NCBI RefSeq assembly: GCF_011045015.1
Contig: NZ_JAAKZY010000094.1
Span: forward strand, 1-38,035
From: Streptomyces scabichelini
GTDB lineage: Bacteria > Actinomycetota > Actinomycetes > Streptomycetales > Streptomycetaceae
Length of the DNA stretch: 38,035 nucleotides
Direction: 5' to 3'
Positions 29,340 to 37,973 of the stretch are shown piece after piece. The translations under genes were made by a program, and so were the position numbers. The stretch's first letter is position 1; each line of letters opens with the position of its first letter. The notes under the pieces are model-generated. The model was not told the origin of the DNA. It saw only the letters and a list, made by a program, of their open reading frames with translations, and did not search any database.

Positions 29340-32012
29340 GTGCGAAGAACCGTCAGAAGGTGTCGTGTTCTCACGACCGTGCTCGCCCTCGCGGCCGGTC
29401 TCCTCGCGGGCAGTCCGTCCGCGCTGGCCGCCGAGGTCCCCGAGAAGTCGGTGCGCATCGCCGCCGACACCTACACCTGGAAGAACGCCCGGATCGACGG
29501 CGGTGGCTTCGTCCCCGGCATCGTCTTCAACCGGAGCGAGAAGAACCTCGCGTACGCCCGCACCGACATCGGCGGCGCCTATCGCTGGCAGGAGTCGTCG
29601 AAGACCTGGACCCCGCTGCTCGACTCCGTCGGCTGGGACGACTGGGGCCACACCGGCGTCGTGAGCCTCGCCTCGGACTCCGTCGACCCGGACAAGGTGT
29701 ACGCGGCGGTCGGCACGTACACGAACAGCTGGGACCCCGGCAACGGAGCCGTGCTCAGGTCCGCCGACCGTGGCGCGAGCTGGCAGAAGGCCGACCTGCC
29801 GTTCAAGCTGGGCGGCAATATGCCGGGACGCGGTATGGGCGAGCGACTGGCCGTGGACCCGCACAAGAACAGCGTGCTGTACCTGGGCGCCCCGAGCGGC
29901 AAGGGCCTGTGGCGCTCCACGGACTCGGGCGCCTCCTGGTCGCAGGTGACGAACTTCCCCAACGTCGGCAACTACGTGCAGGATCCGAGCGACACGAGCG
30001 GCTACGCCTCCGACAACCAGGGGATCGCCTGGGTCACCTTCGACGAGTCGACGGGCACGTCGGGGAACGCCACGAAGACGGTCTACGTCGGGGTCGCCGA
30101 CAAGGACAACGCGGTCTACCGCTCGACGGACGCGGGTGCCACCTGGTCCCGCCTCGCCGGGCAGCCCACGGGATACCTGGCCCACAAGGGCGTGCTCGAC
30201 GCCGAGAACGGCTACCTCTATCTCGCGTACAGCGACAAGGGCGGGCCGTACGACGGCGGCAAGGGCCAGTTGTGGCGGTACGCGACGCGGACGGGGGCCT
30301 GGACGAACATCAGCCCCGTCGCGGAGGCCGACACGTTCTACGGCTTCAGCGGGCTGACCGTGGACCGGCAGAACCCGGGCACGGTGATGACGACCGCGTA
30401 CAGCGCCTGGTGGCCGGACACGCAGATCTTCCGCTCCACGGACAGCGGCGGCACCTGGACGAAGGCCTGGGACTACACCTCGTATCCCGACCGCTCGAAC
30501 CGCTACACGATGGACGTCTCGTCCTCGCCGTGGCTGACCTGGGGCGCCAACCCGTCACCGCCCGAACAGACCCCCAAACTCGGCTGGATGACCGAGGCGC
30601 TGGAGATCGACCCGTTCGACTCGGACCGGATGATGTACGGGACGGGCGCGACGGTCTACGGCACCGAGGACCTCGGCAAGTGGGACAGCGGCGGCCAGTT
30701 CACCATCAAGCCGATGGTGCGGGGTCTGGAGGAGACGGCCGTCAACGACCTCGCCGCTCCCCCGTCCGGCGGGGCGCAGTTGTTCAGCGCGCTCGGTGAC
30801 ATCGGCGGCTTCCGGCACACGGATCTCACCAAGGTGCCGTCGATGATGTTCACTTCGCCGAACTTCACCACGACGACGAGTCTGGACTTCGCCGAGAGCA
30901 ATCCTGGGACCGTGGTGCGGGTCGGGAACCTCGACTCGGGTCCGCATGTCGCCTTCTCCACGGACAACGGCGCCAACTGGTTTGCCGGGACGGACCCTTC
31001 GGGCGTCTCCGGCGGCGGCACCGTCGCTTCGGCCTCCGACGGCAGCCGCTTCGTGTGGAGCCCGGAGGGTGCGGGCGTGCACTATGCGACCGGGTTCGGC
31101 TCGTCGTGGTCGGCGTCGAGCGGGATTCCCGCGGGCGCGATCGTGGAGTCCGACCGGGTCGATCCGAAGACCTTCTACGGCTTCAAGTCCGGGAAGTTCT
31201 ACGTCAGTTCGGACGGCGGCGCGACGTTCACCGCGTCCTCGGCCAGTGGCCTGCCGAGCGGCGACAGCGTGCGCTTCAAGGCGCTGCCCGGCACGAAGGG
31301 CGACATCTGGCTGGCGGGCGGCGCGAGCGACGGCGCGTACGGGCTGTGGCACTCGACGGACGGCGGCGCGAACTTCACCAAGCTGACGGGCGTCGAGCAG
31401 GCCGACACCATCGGCTTCGGCAAGGCGGCGGCCGGCGCCTCGTACCAGACGCTCTACACCAGCGCGAAGATCGGCGGCGTACGCGGCATCTTCCGCTCCA
31501 CGGACCGCGGCGCGACCTGGACGCGCATCAACGACGACGCCCACCAGTGGGGCTGGACGGGTGCGGCCATCACCGGCGATCCCCGGGTGTACGGGCGGGT
31601 GTACGTGTCCACGAACGGGCGCGGGGTCGTCTACGGCGACACGGCGGGCGCTTCCGACGGCGGCGGTACGGATCCGGGCCCTTCGCCGACGGGCGCCTGC
31701 GCGGTGACGTACAAGGTGACGAGTCAGTGGTCGGGCGGTTTCCAGGGTGAGGTGCAGCTGACCAATACGGGGAGCGGTGCCTGGGACGGCTGGTCGCTGG
31801 CCTGGTCCTTCGCGGACGGTCAGAAGGTCACGCAGCTGTGGAACGCCGAGTACACGCAGTCGGGCTCGGCGGTCATGGCGAAGAACGTGGGCTGGAACGG
31901 GAAGGTGGCGGCCGGTTCCTCGGTGAGCTTCGGCTTCACGGGAAGCTCGTCGGGGTCGAACGGGAAACCGGCCGCCTTCAAGGTGGGTGATCAGACCTGC
32001 ACAGTGAGGTGA
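29340..32012 (+). CDS. secreted GH74 xyloglucanase with C-terminal CBM2
   Basis: An 890-residue exported xyloglucan-specific glucanase. Signal peptide VRRTVRRCRVLTTVLALAAG to about residue 30. Residues about 35-760 are two seven-bladed beta-propellers with many Asp-box-like repeats (STDSGASW, STDAGATW, STDGGANF, STDRGATW). The two catalytic Asp regions are ARTDIGGAYRW (near 75) and FSALGDIGGFRHTDL (near 480), the standard GH74 pair. A Gly/Asp/Pro linker (SDGGGTDPGPSPTG) leads to CBM2 about 783-890. GTG start with GGAGAGGA 8 bases upstream. No TTA codon and no CebR-type site of its own are visible, unlike the neighbouring cellulases; it may be expressed by read-through from GH48 or from its own weak promoter. 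Confidence 0.93.
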   Translation: MRRTVRRCRVLTTVLALAAGLLAGSPSALAAEVPEKSVRIAADTYTWKNARIDGGGFVPGIVFNRSEKNLAYARTDIGGAYRWQESSKTWTPLLDSVGWDDWGHTGVVSLASDSVDPDKVYAAVGTYTNSWDPGNGAVLRSADRGASWQKADLPFKLGGNMPGRGMGERLAVDPHKNSVLYLGAPSGKGLWRSTDSGASWSQVTNFPNVGNYVQDPSDTSGYASDNQGIAWVTFDESTGTSGNATKTVYVGVADKDNAVYRSTDAGATWSRLAGQPTGYLAHKGVLDAENGYLYLAYSDKGGPYDGGKGQLWRYATRTGAWTNISPVAEADTFYGFSGLTVDRQNPGTVMTTAYSAWWPDTQIFRSTDSGGTWTKAWDYTSYPDRSNRYTMDVSSSPWLTWGANPSPPEQTPKLGWMTEALEIDPFDSDRMMYGTGATVYGTEDLGKWDSGGQFTIKPMVRGLEETAVNDLAAPPSGGAQLFSALGDIGGFRHTDLTKVPSMMFTSPNFTTTTSLDFAESNPGTVVRVGNLDSGPHVAFSTDNGANWFAGTDPSGVSGGGTVASASDGSRFVWSPEGAGVHYATGFGSSWSASSGIPAGAIVESDRVDPKTFYGFKSGKFYVSSDGGATFTASSASGLPSGDSVRFKALPGTKGDIWLAGGASDGAYGLWHSTDGGANFTKLTGVEQADTIGFGKAAAGASYQTLYTSAKIGGVRGIFRSTDRGATWTRINDDAHQWGWTGAAITGDPRVYGRVYVSTNGRGVVYGDTAGASDGGGTDPGPSPTGACAVTYKVTSQWSGGFQGEVQLTNTGSGAWDGWSLAWSFADGQKVTQLWNAEYTQSGSAVMAKNVGWNGKVAAGSSVSFGFTGSSSGSNGKPAAFKVGDQTCTVR

Positions 32013-32048
32013 CCCCACAGTGAGGTGACTACACGGTGAGGTGACTAC
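32001..32048. repeat. three tandem 16-bp units at the GH74 3' end
   Basis: Units acagtgaggtgacccc, acagtgaggtgactac and acggtgaggtgactac follow each other exactly. The first includes the GH74 stop codon. This is probably replication slippage. Confidence 0.85.
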
Positions 32049-32058
32049 CTGCCGTTGA

Positions 32059-32081
32059 CCGCCCGGGCGATGCCCGGGCGG
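32059..32081. terminator. bidirectional terminator between GH74 and RibD-like gene
   Basis: CCGCCCGGGC-GAT-GCCCGGGCGG is a perfect 10-bp stem with a 3-base loop, between convergent gene ends. Confidence 0.8.
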
Positions 32082-32100
32082 TGAGCCGGCTGCGACGTGG

Positions 32101-32715
32101 CTACTGCCCCGGTTGGGACAGGTGGGCCTTGGCCTCGTCGTAGCCGGCCTCGCCCTTGGACTCGGCCAGGGCGTAGACCAGGTGCAGCACGCCGCTCTGG
32201 AACGTCTTCGAGGAGAGCAGACGCAGCGGGAGCGTGGTCTCGCCCTCGTCGAAGAGCCGCATGCCGTGGCGTACGGCGATCGGGTGCACCAGCAGGTGCA
32301 GCTCGTCCAGCAGGCCCGCGGCCAGCAGCTGGCGGACGACGGAGATCGAGCCGCTCAGGGAGATGACCCCGCCCTGCTCGTTCTTCAACGCGGTGACGCC
32401 GTCGATGAGGTCGCCCTCGAGCTGCTCGGAATTTCGCCACGTGAACTCGAGCTTCTGGTGCGACGCCACGATCTTTCGCGAGTCGCCGAGGATCTTGGCG
32501 AAGCCGGCGTCCTCGCCGCCGGCCGCCTCACGCTCAGGCCATGCCTCGGCGAAGCCCTCGTAGGTCTTGCGGCCGAACAGGATGGTGTCGACCCCGTCGA
32601 ACAGCGAGCCGACGGCGGCGCCCATCTCGTCGTCGAAGTACGGAAAGTGCCACTGGTCGGGCGCCTCCACGACCTGGTCGAGCGAGATGAACAGACCTGC
32701 GGTGATCTTCCTCAT
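32101..32715 (-). CDS. dihydrofolate reductase-like protein, RibD C-terminal domain family
   Basis: A 204-residue stand-alone RibD_C domain protein (PF01872-like). The start MRKITAGLFISLDQVVEAPD is the family's usual opening, followed by DTILFGRKTYEGFAEAWP, KIVASHQKLEFTW, the NADPH-binding GGVISLSGSISVVRQLLAAG and LDELHLLVHPIAVRHGMRLF. Such proteins are NADPH-dependent reductases of unknown substrate, common in many copies in actinomycetes. I use the ATG at 32715, preceded by GGAGG, rather than the upstream start that would add 11 unlikely residues. It has no functional link to the flanking carbohydrases that I can see. Confidence 0.87.
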   Translation of the reverse strand: MRKITAGLFISLDQVVEAPDQWHFPYFDDEMGAAVGSLFDGVDTILFGRKTYEGFAEAWPEREAAGGEDAGFAKILGDSRKIVASHQKLEFTWRNSEQLEGDLIDGVTALKNEQGGVISLSGSISVVRQLLAAGLLDELHLLVHPIAVRHGMRLFDEGETTLPLRLLSSKTFQSGVLHLVYALAESKGEAGYDEAKAHLSQPGQ

Positions 32716-32808
32716 GCGGTTCCTCCCGTAATGGTGGTCGGTGCACATCTTCGCCTGTTCAGACCGTGAAGGACGGACGAACTCATCGGTACGGAGTGTG
32801 CCGAGCCC

Positions 32809-34665
32809 TCAGGGGGTGTAGACGGTCGGGCGAGGAGTCGTCGCCATGCCGCTGCCGATGTGGAAGCTCGGGTGCGGCGGCTGGTTGTAAGCCGTGTTCT
32901 GCCAGGCCAGCGCGGTGCGGTACATCGGGTCGTGGAGCAGGGTGGTGATCTTCGTGCTGGTCTGGTGCGGGGTCGAGTAGATCCTCAGCGCCGTGTTGTC
33001 CGCGGTGCGCCAGACGACCTCCTCGCGCCAGTCGCCGAGGATGTCGCCGGAGAGCGCCGGGGTCGCCTTGGTGCCGTTGTTGGACGCGACGGAGGCGCCG
33101 GTCAGCAGACGGGTGTCACCGCTCGTGCCGTACTTGTCGATGCGCGTGCCGTCGAGGAGTTCGCGCGTGGTGTCGCCGTCCCACCAGTTCACGAAGTTGA
33201 TGCTGGACGGCTCCCGGCCGAGCGAGGCTCCGCCGGCCGAGCGGAGCGTGGTGTCGGCGGCGGACCAGGACTCGGCGCCGGCCGAACCCGAGTGGATGTC
33301 GGCGGAGACACCGCGGCCGTTGTCGGAGCCGGAGGCGGTCTGCCACAGGAGCTGTCCGGTGCGGGCGTCGGCCATCCAGGAACCGGGCTTGGAGCTGTCC
33401 TCGGACACCTTGAAGTACTCCAGGCCCGCGCGGGACGGGTTGAGGTCGCCGACATGACCGGCGTCCCCGTGGCCGAGTTTGGTCGTCCACAGGCCGTGTC
33501 CGTTGTCGTCCACGGTCATGGCGCCGTACACGATCTCGTCCTTGCCGTCGGCGTCCACGTCCGCGATGGACAGACTGTGGTTGCCCTGGCCGTCGTAGCC
33601 CTTGCCGGTGTTGGTCGAGGAGTTGGTGTCGAAGGTCCAGCGGCGCGTGAACTGGCCGTTCCGCCAGTCCCAGGCCGCGATGACCGTACGCGTGTAGTAG
33701 CCGCGCGCCATGATCAGCGAGGGCCGTTCGCCGTCCAGGTAGGCCGTGCCGGCGAGGAAGCGGTCGACGCGGTTGCCGTACGAGTCGCCCCACGAGGCGA
33801 CGTTGCCGCGCGCCGGGACGTAGTCGACCGACTGCATCGCCTTGCCGGTCTGGCCGTTGAACATGGTCAGGAACTCGGGCCCGGACAGCACGTACCCGCC
33901 GGAGTTGCGATGGTCGGCGGACGCACTGCCGATCACCGCTCCGGTGCCGTCCTTAGTGCCGTCCGCGGTCTTCATGGCGACCTCGGCCTTGCCGTCGCCG
34001 TCGTAGTCGTACACCTGGAACTGCGTGTAGTGCGCGCCCGAGCGGATGTTGCGGCCCAGGTCGATGCGCCACAGGCGGGTGCCGTCCATCTTGATGCCGT
34101 CGATGATGGTGTTGCCGGTGACGCCGGACTGGGAGTTGTCCTTGGCGTTGGTCGGCTGCCACTTCAGTACGAAGTCGAGGGCGCCGTCGCCGTCGAGGTC
34201 GCCGACGGAGGCGTCATTCGCTTCATAGGTGTAGCCGGAGCCGCCCGCCGGGGGCGTGATCGGTACGTCCTTGTATCCGCCGCGGAACTGGATGGCGTGG
34301 ACGGAGTCGTCCTGCTCGACCCCGTCCACGATCGCGCGGACCGTGTAGTCGGCGGAGTTGGGGGCGCCGGAGTGGAAGTAGTTCGTGGCGTCGGTGATCG
34401 GCGTCGAGTTGACCTTCGTACCGCCCCGGTAGACGTTGAACGACACGTTGCCCGGGTCGGTGCCCAGCCAGCGCCAGCTGACCAGGTTGCCGCTGCCGGT
34501 GTGGACGCTGACGACGCCCCGGTCGAGTCCCTCGACCTGCCGGCCGACCGCGGCCTCGGCCGATGCGGCGGTGAGCGCGGTGAGCCCGGCGGCGGCCAGG
34601 GCCCCGGTGACGACGGTGGCGAGGAGCAGGCGGATCTTCTTGCGTCTGCGATGCGGGTGCAGCAC
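32809..34665 (-). CDS. secreted PL11 rhamnogalacturonan lyase
   Basis: A 618-residue exported pectin-degrading lyase (YesW/YesX family). The signal peptide runs from a basic start (HRRRKKIRLLLATVV) to about residue 39. The first beta-domain carries GRQVEGLDRGVVSVHTGSGN. The eight-bladed propeller has calcium-binding repeats DLDGDGALDF, DYDGDGKAEVAMKTADG and DVDADGKDEIVYGAM. It ends DILGDWREEVVWRTADN and PHPSFHIGSGM, as in the family. It cuts rhamnogalacturonan I by beta-elimination, releasing unsaturated products. GTG start with AGGAGG 8 bases upstream. No carbohydrate-binding module is present, unlike the cellulases nearby. A LacI-type half-symmetric site lies about 80 bases upstream. Confidence 0.93.
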   Translation of the reverse strand: MLHPHRRRKKIRLLLATVVTGALAAAGLTALTAASAEAAVGRQVEGLDRGVVSVHTGSGNLVSWRWLGTDPGNVSFNVYRGGTKVNSTPITDATNYFHSGAPNSADYTVRAIVDGVEQDDSVHAIQFRGGYKDVPITPPAGGSGYTYEANDASVGDLDGDGALDFVLKWQPTNAKDNSQSGVTGNTIIDGIKMDGTRLWRIDLGRNIRSGAHYTQFQVYDYDGDGKAEVAMKTADGTKDGTGAVIGSASADHRNSGGYVLSGPEFLTMFNGQTGKAMQSVDYVPARGNVASWGDSYGNRVDRFLAGTAYLDGERPSLIMARGYYTRTVIAAWDWRNGQFTRRWTFDTNSSTNTGKGYDGQGNHSLSIADVDADGKDEIVYGAMTVDDNGHGLWTTKLGHGDAGHVGDLNPSRAGLEYFKVSEDSSKPGSWMADARTGQLLWQTASGSDNGRGVSADIHSGSAGAESWSAADTTLRSAGGASLGREPSSINFVNWWDGDTTRELLDGTRIDKYGTSGDTRLLTGASVASNNGTKATPALSGDILGDWREEVVWRTADNTALRIYSTPHQTSTKITTLLHDPMYRTALAWQNTAYNQPPHPSFHIGSGMATTPRPTVYTP

Positions 34666-34745
34666 GGTGACGTACCTCCTGAGTGGGGGCAGAGGGGTTC
34701 TACTCCCTCAGTCGCCGCTGGAGGAAGGGGAGTTGCCGCCTTGGG

Positions 34746-34757
34746 GAAAGCGCTCTC
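34746..34757. promoter_or_regulatory. possible LacI-family operator upstream of PL11
   Basis: GAAAGCGCTCTC has the AGCGCT centre and near-palindromic flanks of LacI-family sites. It lies 81 bases upstream of the PL11 start and touches the stop codon of the WYL gene. It is not a CebR match. Confidence 0.35.
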
Positions 34758-35710
34758 TACGTGTACCTGCGGGCCAGTCCGGTGACCGTCCGCGCGATCC
34801 GTTCCCGCAGCTCGGCCGGTTCGAGGACCTCGATGTCCGTGCCGAGGCGCAGGAACTCGTCGTGGGCGCGGTCGATCGACTCGATGGGGAGAGTGGCGCG
34901 GGTCCAGCCGTCGGGGTCGCCGGGATCGATGTGGCCGGTGGCCTCGACGGCGCGGGCCGCGGCGCCGGTCAGCCGCACGCCCGGAGCCAGCCGGACCACC
35001 GCCTCGCCACGGTGCAGCCGGTCGTGGAAATCTCTTTGGTACGCCGCCCAGTAAGCGGCGAGCTCGAAGTCCTCGGGGCGGCTGAACTCCTCGCCGGTTA
35101 CGGCCAGTTCGAGGATCTGGTCGACGCGATACGTACGCGGTCCCGGGCCGGCGACCACATACCAGCGGCCCGCCTTGAGAACGAGTCCGTACGGTTCGAG
35201 GCGGCGCTCCACGTCGGTGGGCTCACGCCAGCGGCGGTAGCGGACGTGCAGGACGCGGCTGTTCCAGACGGCGTCGGCGACGGCGGGGAGGTACGGGGCC
35301 TCGTCGTCCTCCGCATACCAGCCGGGCGCGTCGAGGTGGAAGCGGCCGCTGATGCGGTCGGCGTGCTCGCGCAGCTCGCGCGGGAGAGCCGCGCGGACCT
35401 TCAGCTGGGCGGCGGCCAGGACCGAGCCGAGCCCGAGCTCGGCGGCGGGACCGGGGACGCCCGCGAGGAACAGGGCCTCGGCCTCCTCCGTGGTGAGTCC
35501 GGTGAGGCGGGTGCGGTAGCCGTCGAGGAGTCGGTATCCGCCCGCGTGACCGGCGTCGCCGTAGAGCGGAACACCGGCGGCGCTCAGTGCTTCGACGTCC
35601 CGGTAGATCGTGCGCACCGAGACCTCCAGCTCCTCGGCGAGCTGGGCGGCCGTGAGCCGCCCTCGCGTCTGGAGGAGCAGCAGGATGGAGACGAGCCGGG
35701 CCGATTTCAC
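34757..35710 (-). CDS. YafY-type transcriptional regulator (HTH_11 + WYL domains)
   Basis: A 317-residue regulator. The N-terminal winged helix (MKSARLVSILLLLQTRGRLT, AAQLAEELEVSVRTIYRDVE) binds DNA. The WYL domain lies about 138-215 (VLHVRYRRWREPTDVERRLE, PYGLVLKAGRWYVVAGPG). The C-terminal WCX-like part is about 235-317. Such proteins are ligand-responsive regulators, often repressors of an adjacent gene and of themselves. GTG start. The perfect inverted repeat at 35731-35751, between this gene and the divergent 35773 gene, is its likely operator. Confidence 0.9.
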   Translation of the reverse strand: MKSARLVSILLLLQTRGRLTAAQLAEELEVSVRTIYRDVEALSAAGVPLYGDAGHAGGYRLLDGYRTRLTGLTTEEAEALFLAGVPGPAAELGLGSVLAAAQLKVRAALPRELREHADRISGRFHLDAPGWYAEDDEAPYLPAVADAVWNSRVLHVRYRRWREPTDVERRLEPYGLVLKAGRWYVVAGPGPRTYRVDQILELAVTGEEFSRPEDFELAAYWAAYQRDFHDRLHRGEAVVRLAPGVRLTGAAARAVEATGHIDPGDPDGWTRATLPIESIDRAHDEFLRLGTDIEVLEPAELRERIARTVTGLARRYT

Positions 35711-35730
35711 TCGGCCACGATCTCAGAGTC

Positions 35731-35751
35731 CACTGACAGAAGGTGTCAGTG
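35731..35751. promoter_or_regulatory. perfect inverted repeat, probable WYL-regulator operator
   Basis: CACTGACA-N5-TGTCAGTG, an exact 8-bp inverted repeat, is centred between the divergent starts at 35710 and 35773. TAGCTT at 35761-35766 is a fitting -10 box for the rightward gene, whose transcript would be nearly leaderless. TGACA-N-TGTCA repeats are common in front of this regulator family. Confidence 0.78.
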
Positions 35752-35772
35752 AAGCGGGCCTAGCTTCCTGCC

Positions 35773-36264
35773 ATGACAACTTCTGTGGCCTTCAGGGAGA
35801 AACTTCTGACCGTGCCGCCGCCCATCGAGGTGGCGGGACGGCGGATCAAGCGCTACCACGTCACGGCGGACCCGGCGGGCATCGCACCCGACGTCGAGGA
35901 GGCGGCGTACGCGATGCTTCCGAAGCTGCTCCCGGAACCGGACAACACGCCGCCCGCGACCTTCGTGGTCCTGCACCGGGGTGGCGACGACGGCGCGTAC
36001 CTCAACGCGTACAGCTGGGTGTGGGACAACGTGCTGCACTTCCGGGGCGCCTCGGCGGGCCAGCCGGTCCTCGGCTGCCCGGACCGCGACCCGACCCACT
36101 TCATCGTTCCCGACCTGCCGTGGATCGGTTGCGTCTGGGAACTGCCGCCGATTCTGCACGAACGGGACGCCTGGGTACGCCACATACTCATGCCCGATAC
36201 CCCTGACCTGGACGGATACCTCGCGGACTCACTGCCCGAGGGCACGACTGGAGACCGCTCATGA
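35773..36264 (+). CDS. conserved protein of unknown function, divergent from WYL regulator
   Basis: A 163-residue soluble protein; I do not recognise a family. It opens MTTSVAFREKLLTVPPPIEV, with an aromatic-rich core (YLNAYSWVWDNVLHFRG, DPTHFIVPDLPWIGCVWELP) and an acidic tail. No signal peptide or membrane segment. The start is 7 bases after a TAGCTT box. Its position opposite the WYL gene across a shared operator implies it is the main regulated target. Its end overlaps the next gene's start (ATGA), so the two are coupled. Confidence 0.82.
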   Translation: MTTSVAFREKLLTVPPPIEVAGRRIKRYHVTADPAGIAPDVEEAAYAMLPKLLPEPDNTPPATFVVLHRGGDDGAYLNAYSWVWDNVLHFRGASAGQPVLGCPDRDPTHFIVPDLPWIGCVWELPPILHERDAWVRHILMPDTPDLDGYLADSLPEGTTGDRS

Positions 36265-36749
36265 GCAGCGCGCACGACTTCGACTTCCTCCACGGCGAGT
36301 GGGAGGTCCGCAACCGCCGGCTGGCGGACTTCCTCGACCCGGCCGGCGGATGGCAGGAGTTCGCGGCCACGCAACGCTGCTGGAGTCTCTTCGACGGGGC
36401 CGCCAATATCGACGAGATCGACTGCGCGGGCCAGGGCTTCAAGGGGCTGACGCTGCGGCTGTTCGACCAGGAGACCAAGGAGTGGTCGCTGAACTGGTCG
36501 TCCAGCCGCACGGGCAAGCTGTTCCCGCCGGTGATCGGTCAGTTCACCGACGGGCGGGGCGAGTTCTTCGGGGACGACACGTACGAAGGCAAGGACGTGC
36601 GGGTGCGGTTCGTGTGGTCGGGGATCTCCGATACCACCGCCCGCTGGGAGCAGGCGTTCTCGGTGGACGGCGAGAAGACGTGGGTGACCAACTGGGTCAT
36701 GGACTTCACGCGTCGCGCGGAATCGGCTTCCGGAACGACCTCAGCTTGA
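36261..36749 (+). CDS. DUF1579-like lipocalin-fold protein
   Basis: A 162-residue protein beginning MSSAHDFDFLHGEWEVRNRR, the F-D-F-L-x-G-x-W opening of DUF1579/lipocalin-like proteins. It continues with alternating strands (FAATQRCWSLFDGAANIDEI, LTLRLFDQETKEWSLNWSSS, GRGEFFGDDTYEGKDVRVRF, WEQAFSVDGEKTWVTNW). The function is unknown; a small-ligand pocket is expected for the fold. It is translated with the preceding gene. The last 44 bases overlap the convergent methyltransferase gene, and the terminal residues (RRAESASGTTSA) look non-conserved. Confidence 0.8.
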   Translation: MSSAHDFDFLHGEWEVRNRRLADFLDPAGGWQEFAATQRCWSLFDGAANIDEIDCAGQGFKGLTLRLFDQETKEWSLNWSSSRTGKLFPPVIGQFTDGRGEFFGDDTYEGKDVRVRFVWSGISDTTARWEQAFSVDGEKTWVTNWVMDFTRRAESASGTTSA

Positions 36750-37458
36750 ACTCCGGTTCCGGGCGCGGGACATGCTGGTCCGGCAGTTCCTCCAGGCGGG
36801 ATGCCAGCTTTTCGGTGAGGGGGGCGCCGGGGCGGAGGAGGGTGTACCAGCCGCGTCGTACGTCGGCGGCGGCCCGGGCCGGGGAGCGGCCCTGGCCGCG
36901 GCCGCGGAACGTCGAGCGGGCCGCCGGGGTCAGGCCGCTGTCGACGGCGAACCCGGCCACCAGCCGGGCCTCGTCGCGGGCGGCGCGGCGGGGCCGGGGG
37001 GCCATGACGGCGTCGATGTCGCTGCCCACGTCGTGTGCGGCGGCCTTGTCGACGGTGGTGACGAAGACGCCGCCCGGCCGCAGGACACGGGCCGCTTCGG
37101 CGACCACGAGAGCCGCGTCGTCGAGCAGATGCAGCAGCCAGATCGCCGAGACGGCGTCGAACGAGGCGTCGGGAAAGGGCAGTTGGCGGCAGTCGGCGCG
37201 TACGACACGGCCGGGTACCAGCGCGGCGGCCCGGCTCAGCATCCCGCACGCGGCGTCGGCGCCCGTCACGTCGAGGCCGGCCGCCGCGAGACGCCGGGTC
37301 ACGGTGCCGGTGCCGCAGGCGAGGTCGAGGAGGCTGCGTGCGGACTCGGGGAGCAGTCCGAGTACGGCGCTCGCGGCCTCGGCGGCACGCGGCTCGCCGC
37401 CACGGGAGGCGTCGTACCGCTCCGCCTCCTCGTTGTAGTCGAACACCAGGGTGCTCAA
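36706..37458 (-). CDS. class I SAM-dependent methyltransferase
   Basis: A 250-residue Methyltransf_11-like enzyme. SAM motif I is SLLDLACGTGTVTRRLAAAG; then VTGADAACGMLSRAA, VVRADCRQLPFPDASFDAVS, and RVLRPGGVFVTTVDKAAAHD. The C-terminal end (PRPEPEFKLRSFRKPIPRDA) overlaps the neighbouring convergent gene. It starts with TTG at 37458, inside the stop of the upstream pterin dehydratase gene (TTGA overlap), implying coupled translation; a GTG four codons later is an alternative. The substrate is unknown. Confidence 0.85.
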   Translation of the reverse strand: MSTLVFDYNEEAERYDASRGGEPRAAEAASAVLGLLPESARSLLDLACGTGTVTRRLAAAGLDVTGADAACGMLSRAAALVPGRVVRADCRQLPFPDASFDAVSAIWLLHLLDDAALVVAEAARVLRPGGVFVTTVDKAAAHDVGSDIDAVMAPRPRRAARDEARLVAGFAVDSGLTPAARSTFRGRGQGRSPARAAADVRRGWYTLLRPGAPLTEKLASRLEELPDQHVPRPEPEFKLRSFRKPIPRDA

Positions 37459-37760
37459 TGCGCACCGTGCCCTGCGGCGAGCTCCTCGACGCGGCGCGCC
37501 AGCTCGAAGTCCCGCTCGGTGACCTTGCCGCCCACGCTGTGCGTGTTCACGGTGAGCGAGACGGAGTGGTAGCCGAGGGTGAGGTCGGAGTGGTGGTCCA
37601 GCTCATCCTGCACCCGGGCGATGTGCATGACCATCGCGGCCGCCGCGAAGTGCGAGCGGAGCCGGTAGGAGCGGGCGACCCGGTCCCCGTCGAGCGACCA
37701 GCCCGGCAGCTCGGCGAGCCGGTCCTCGATGTCCTTCTGCGACAGCGGTTCGAGAGGCAT
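37455..37760 (-). CDS. 4a-hydroxytetrahydrobiopterin (pterin-4a-carbinolamine) dehydratase
   Basis: A 101-residue enzyme that dehydrates 4a-carbinolamine pterin to regenerate the pterin cofactor. Family opening PLSQKDIEDRLAELPGWSLD; active-site region HFAAAAMVMHIARVQDELDH, then HSDLTLGYHSVSLTVNTHSV (the His-His/His set of the 'E-x-x-x-HHP' type is recognisable, with HHSD rather than HHP); the C-terminal helix is ERDFELARRVEELA. The start at MPLEPL (37760), with GGAG upstream, gives the normal length; the upstream open frame would add 57 unlikely residues. Coupled to the following methyltransferase. No aromatic hydroxylase is in the window. Confidence 0.9.
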   Translation of the reverse strand: MPLEPLSQKDIEDRLAELPGWSLDGDRVARSYRLRSHFAAAAMVMHIARVQDELDHHSDLTLGYHSVSLTVNTHSVGGKVTERDFELARRVEELAAGHGAH

Positions 37761-37973
37761 GGCTGTGCTCCGTTCCGTCGTCCCGTAACGTCCGGTTCTC
37801 TCAGCGTGCCACAGGCGGACCGTTCCGGGCCTGGTCAGGCGGGGGCCCGGCGGTCGGCGGCGTATACATTCGGCCGTGATCACCGGCGGGCGGCGCCCTT
37901 TCGTACTCGTCACTCCATTCTCTCCCGTCACTCCCGCGGCCGCCCAGAGCCGTGGCTCGACTACGGTCTTCGT

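Noticed and set aside
36706..36749. Overlap of two convergent genes as an annotation error or frameshift
   Set aside because: Both reading frames keep family-consistent lengths; short convergent 3' overlaps also occur at 3401-3462 here.
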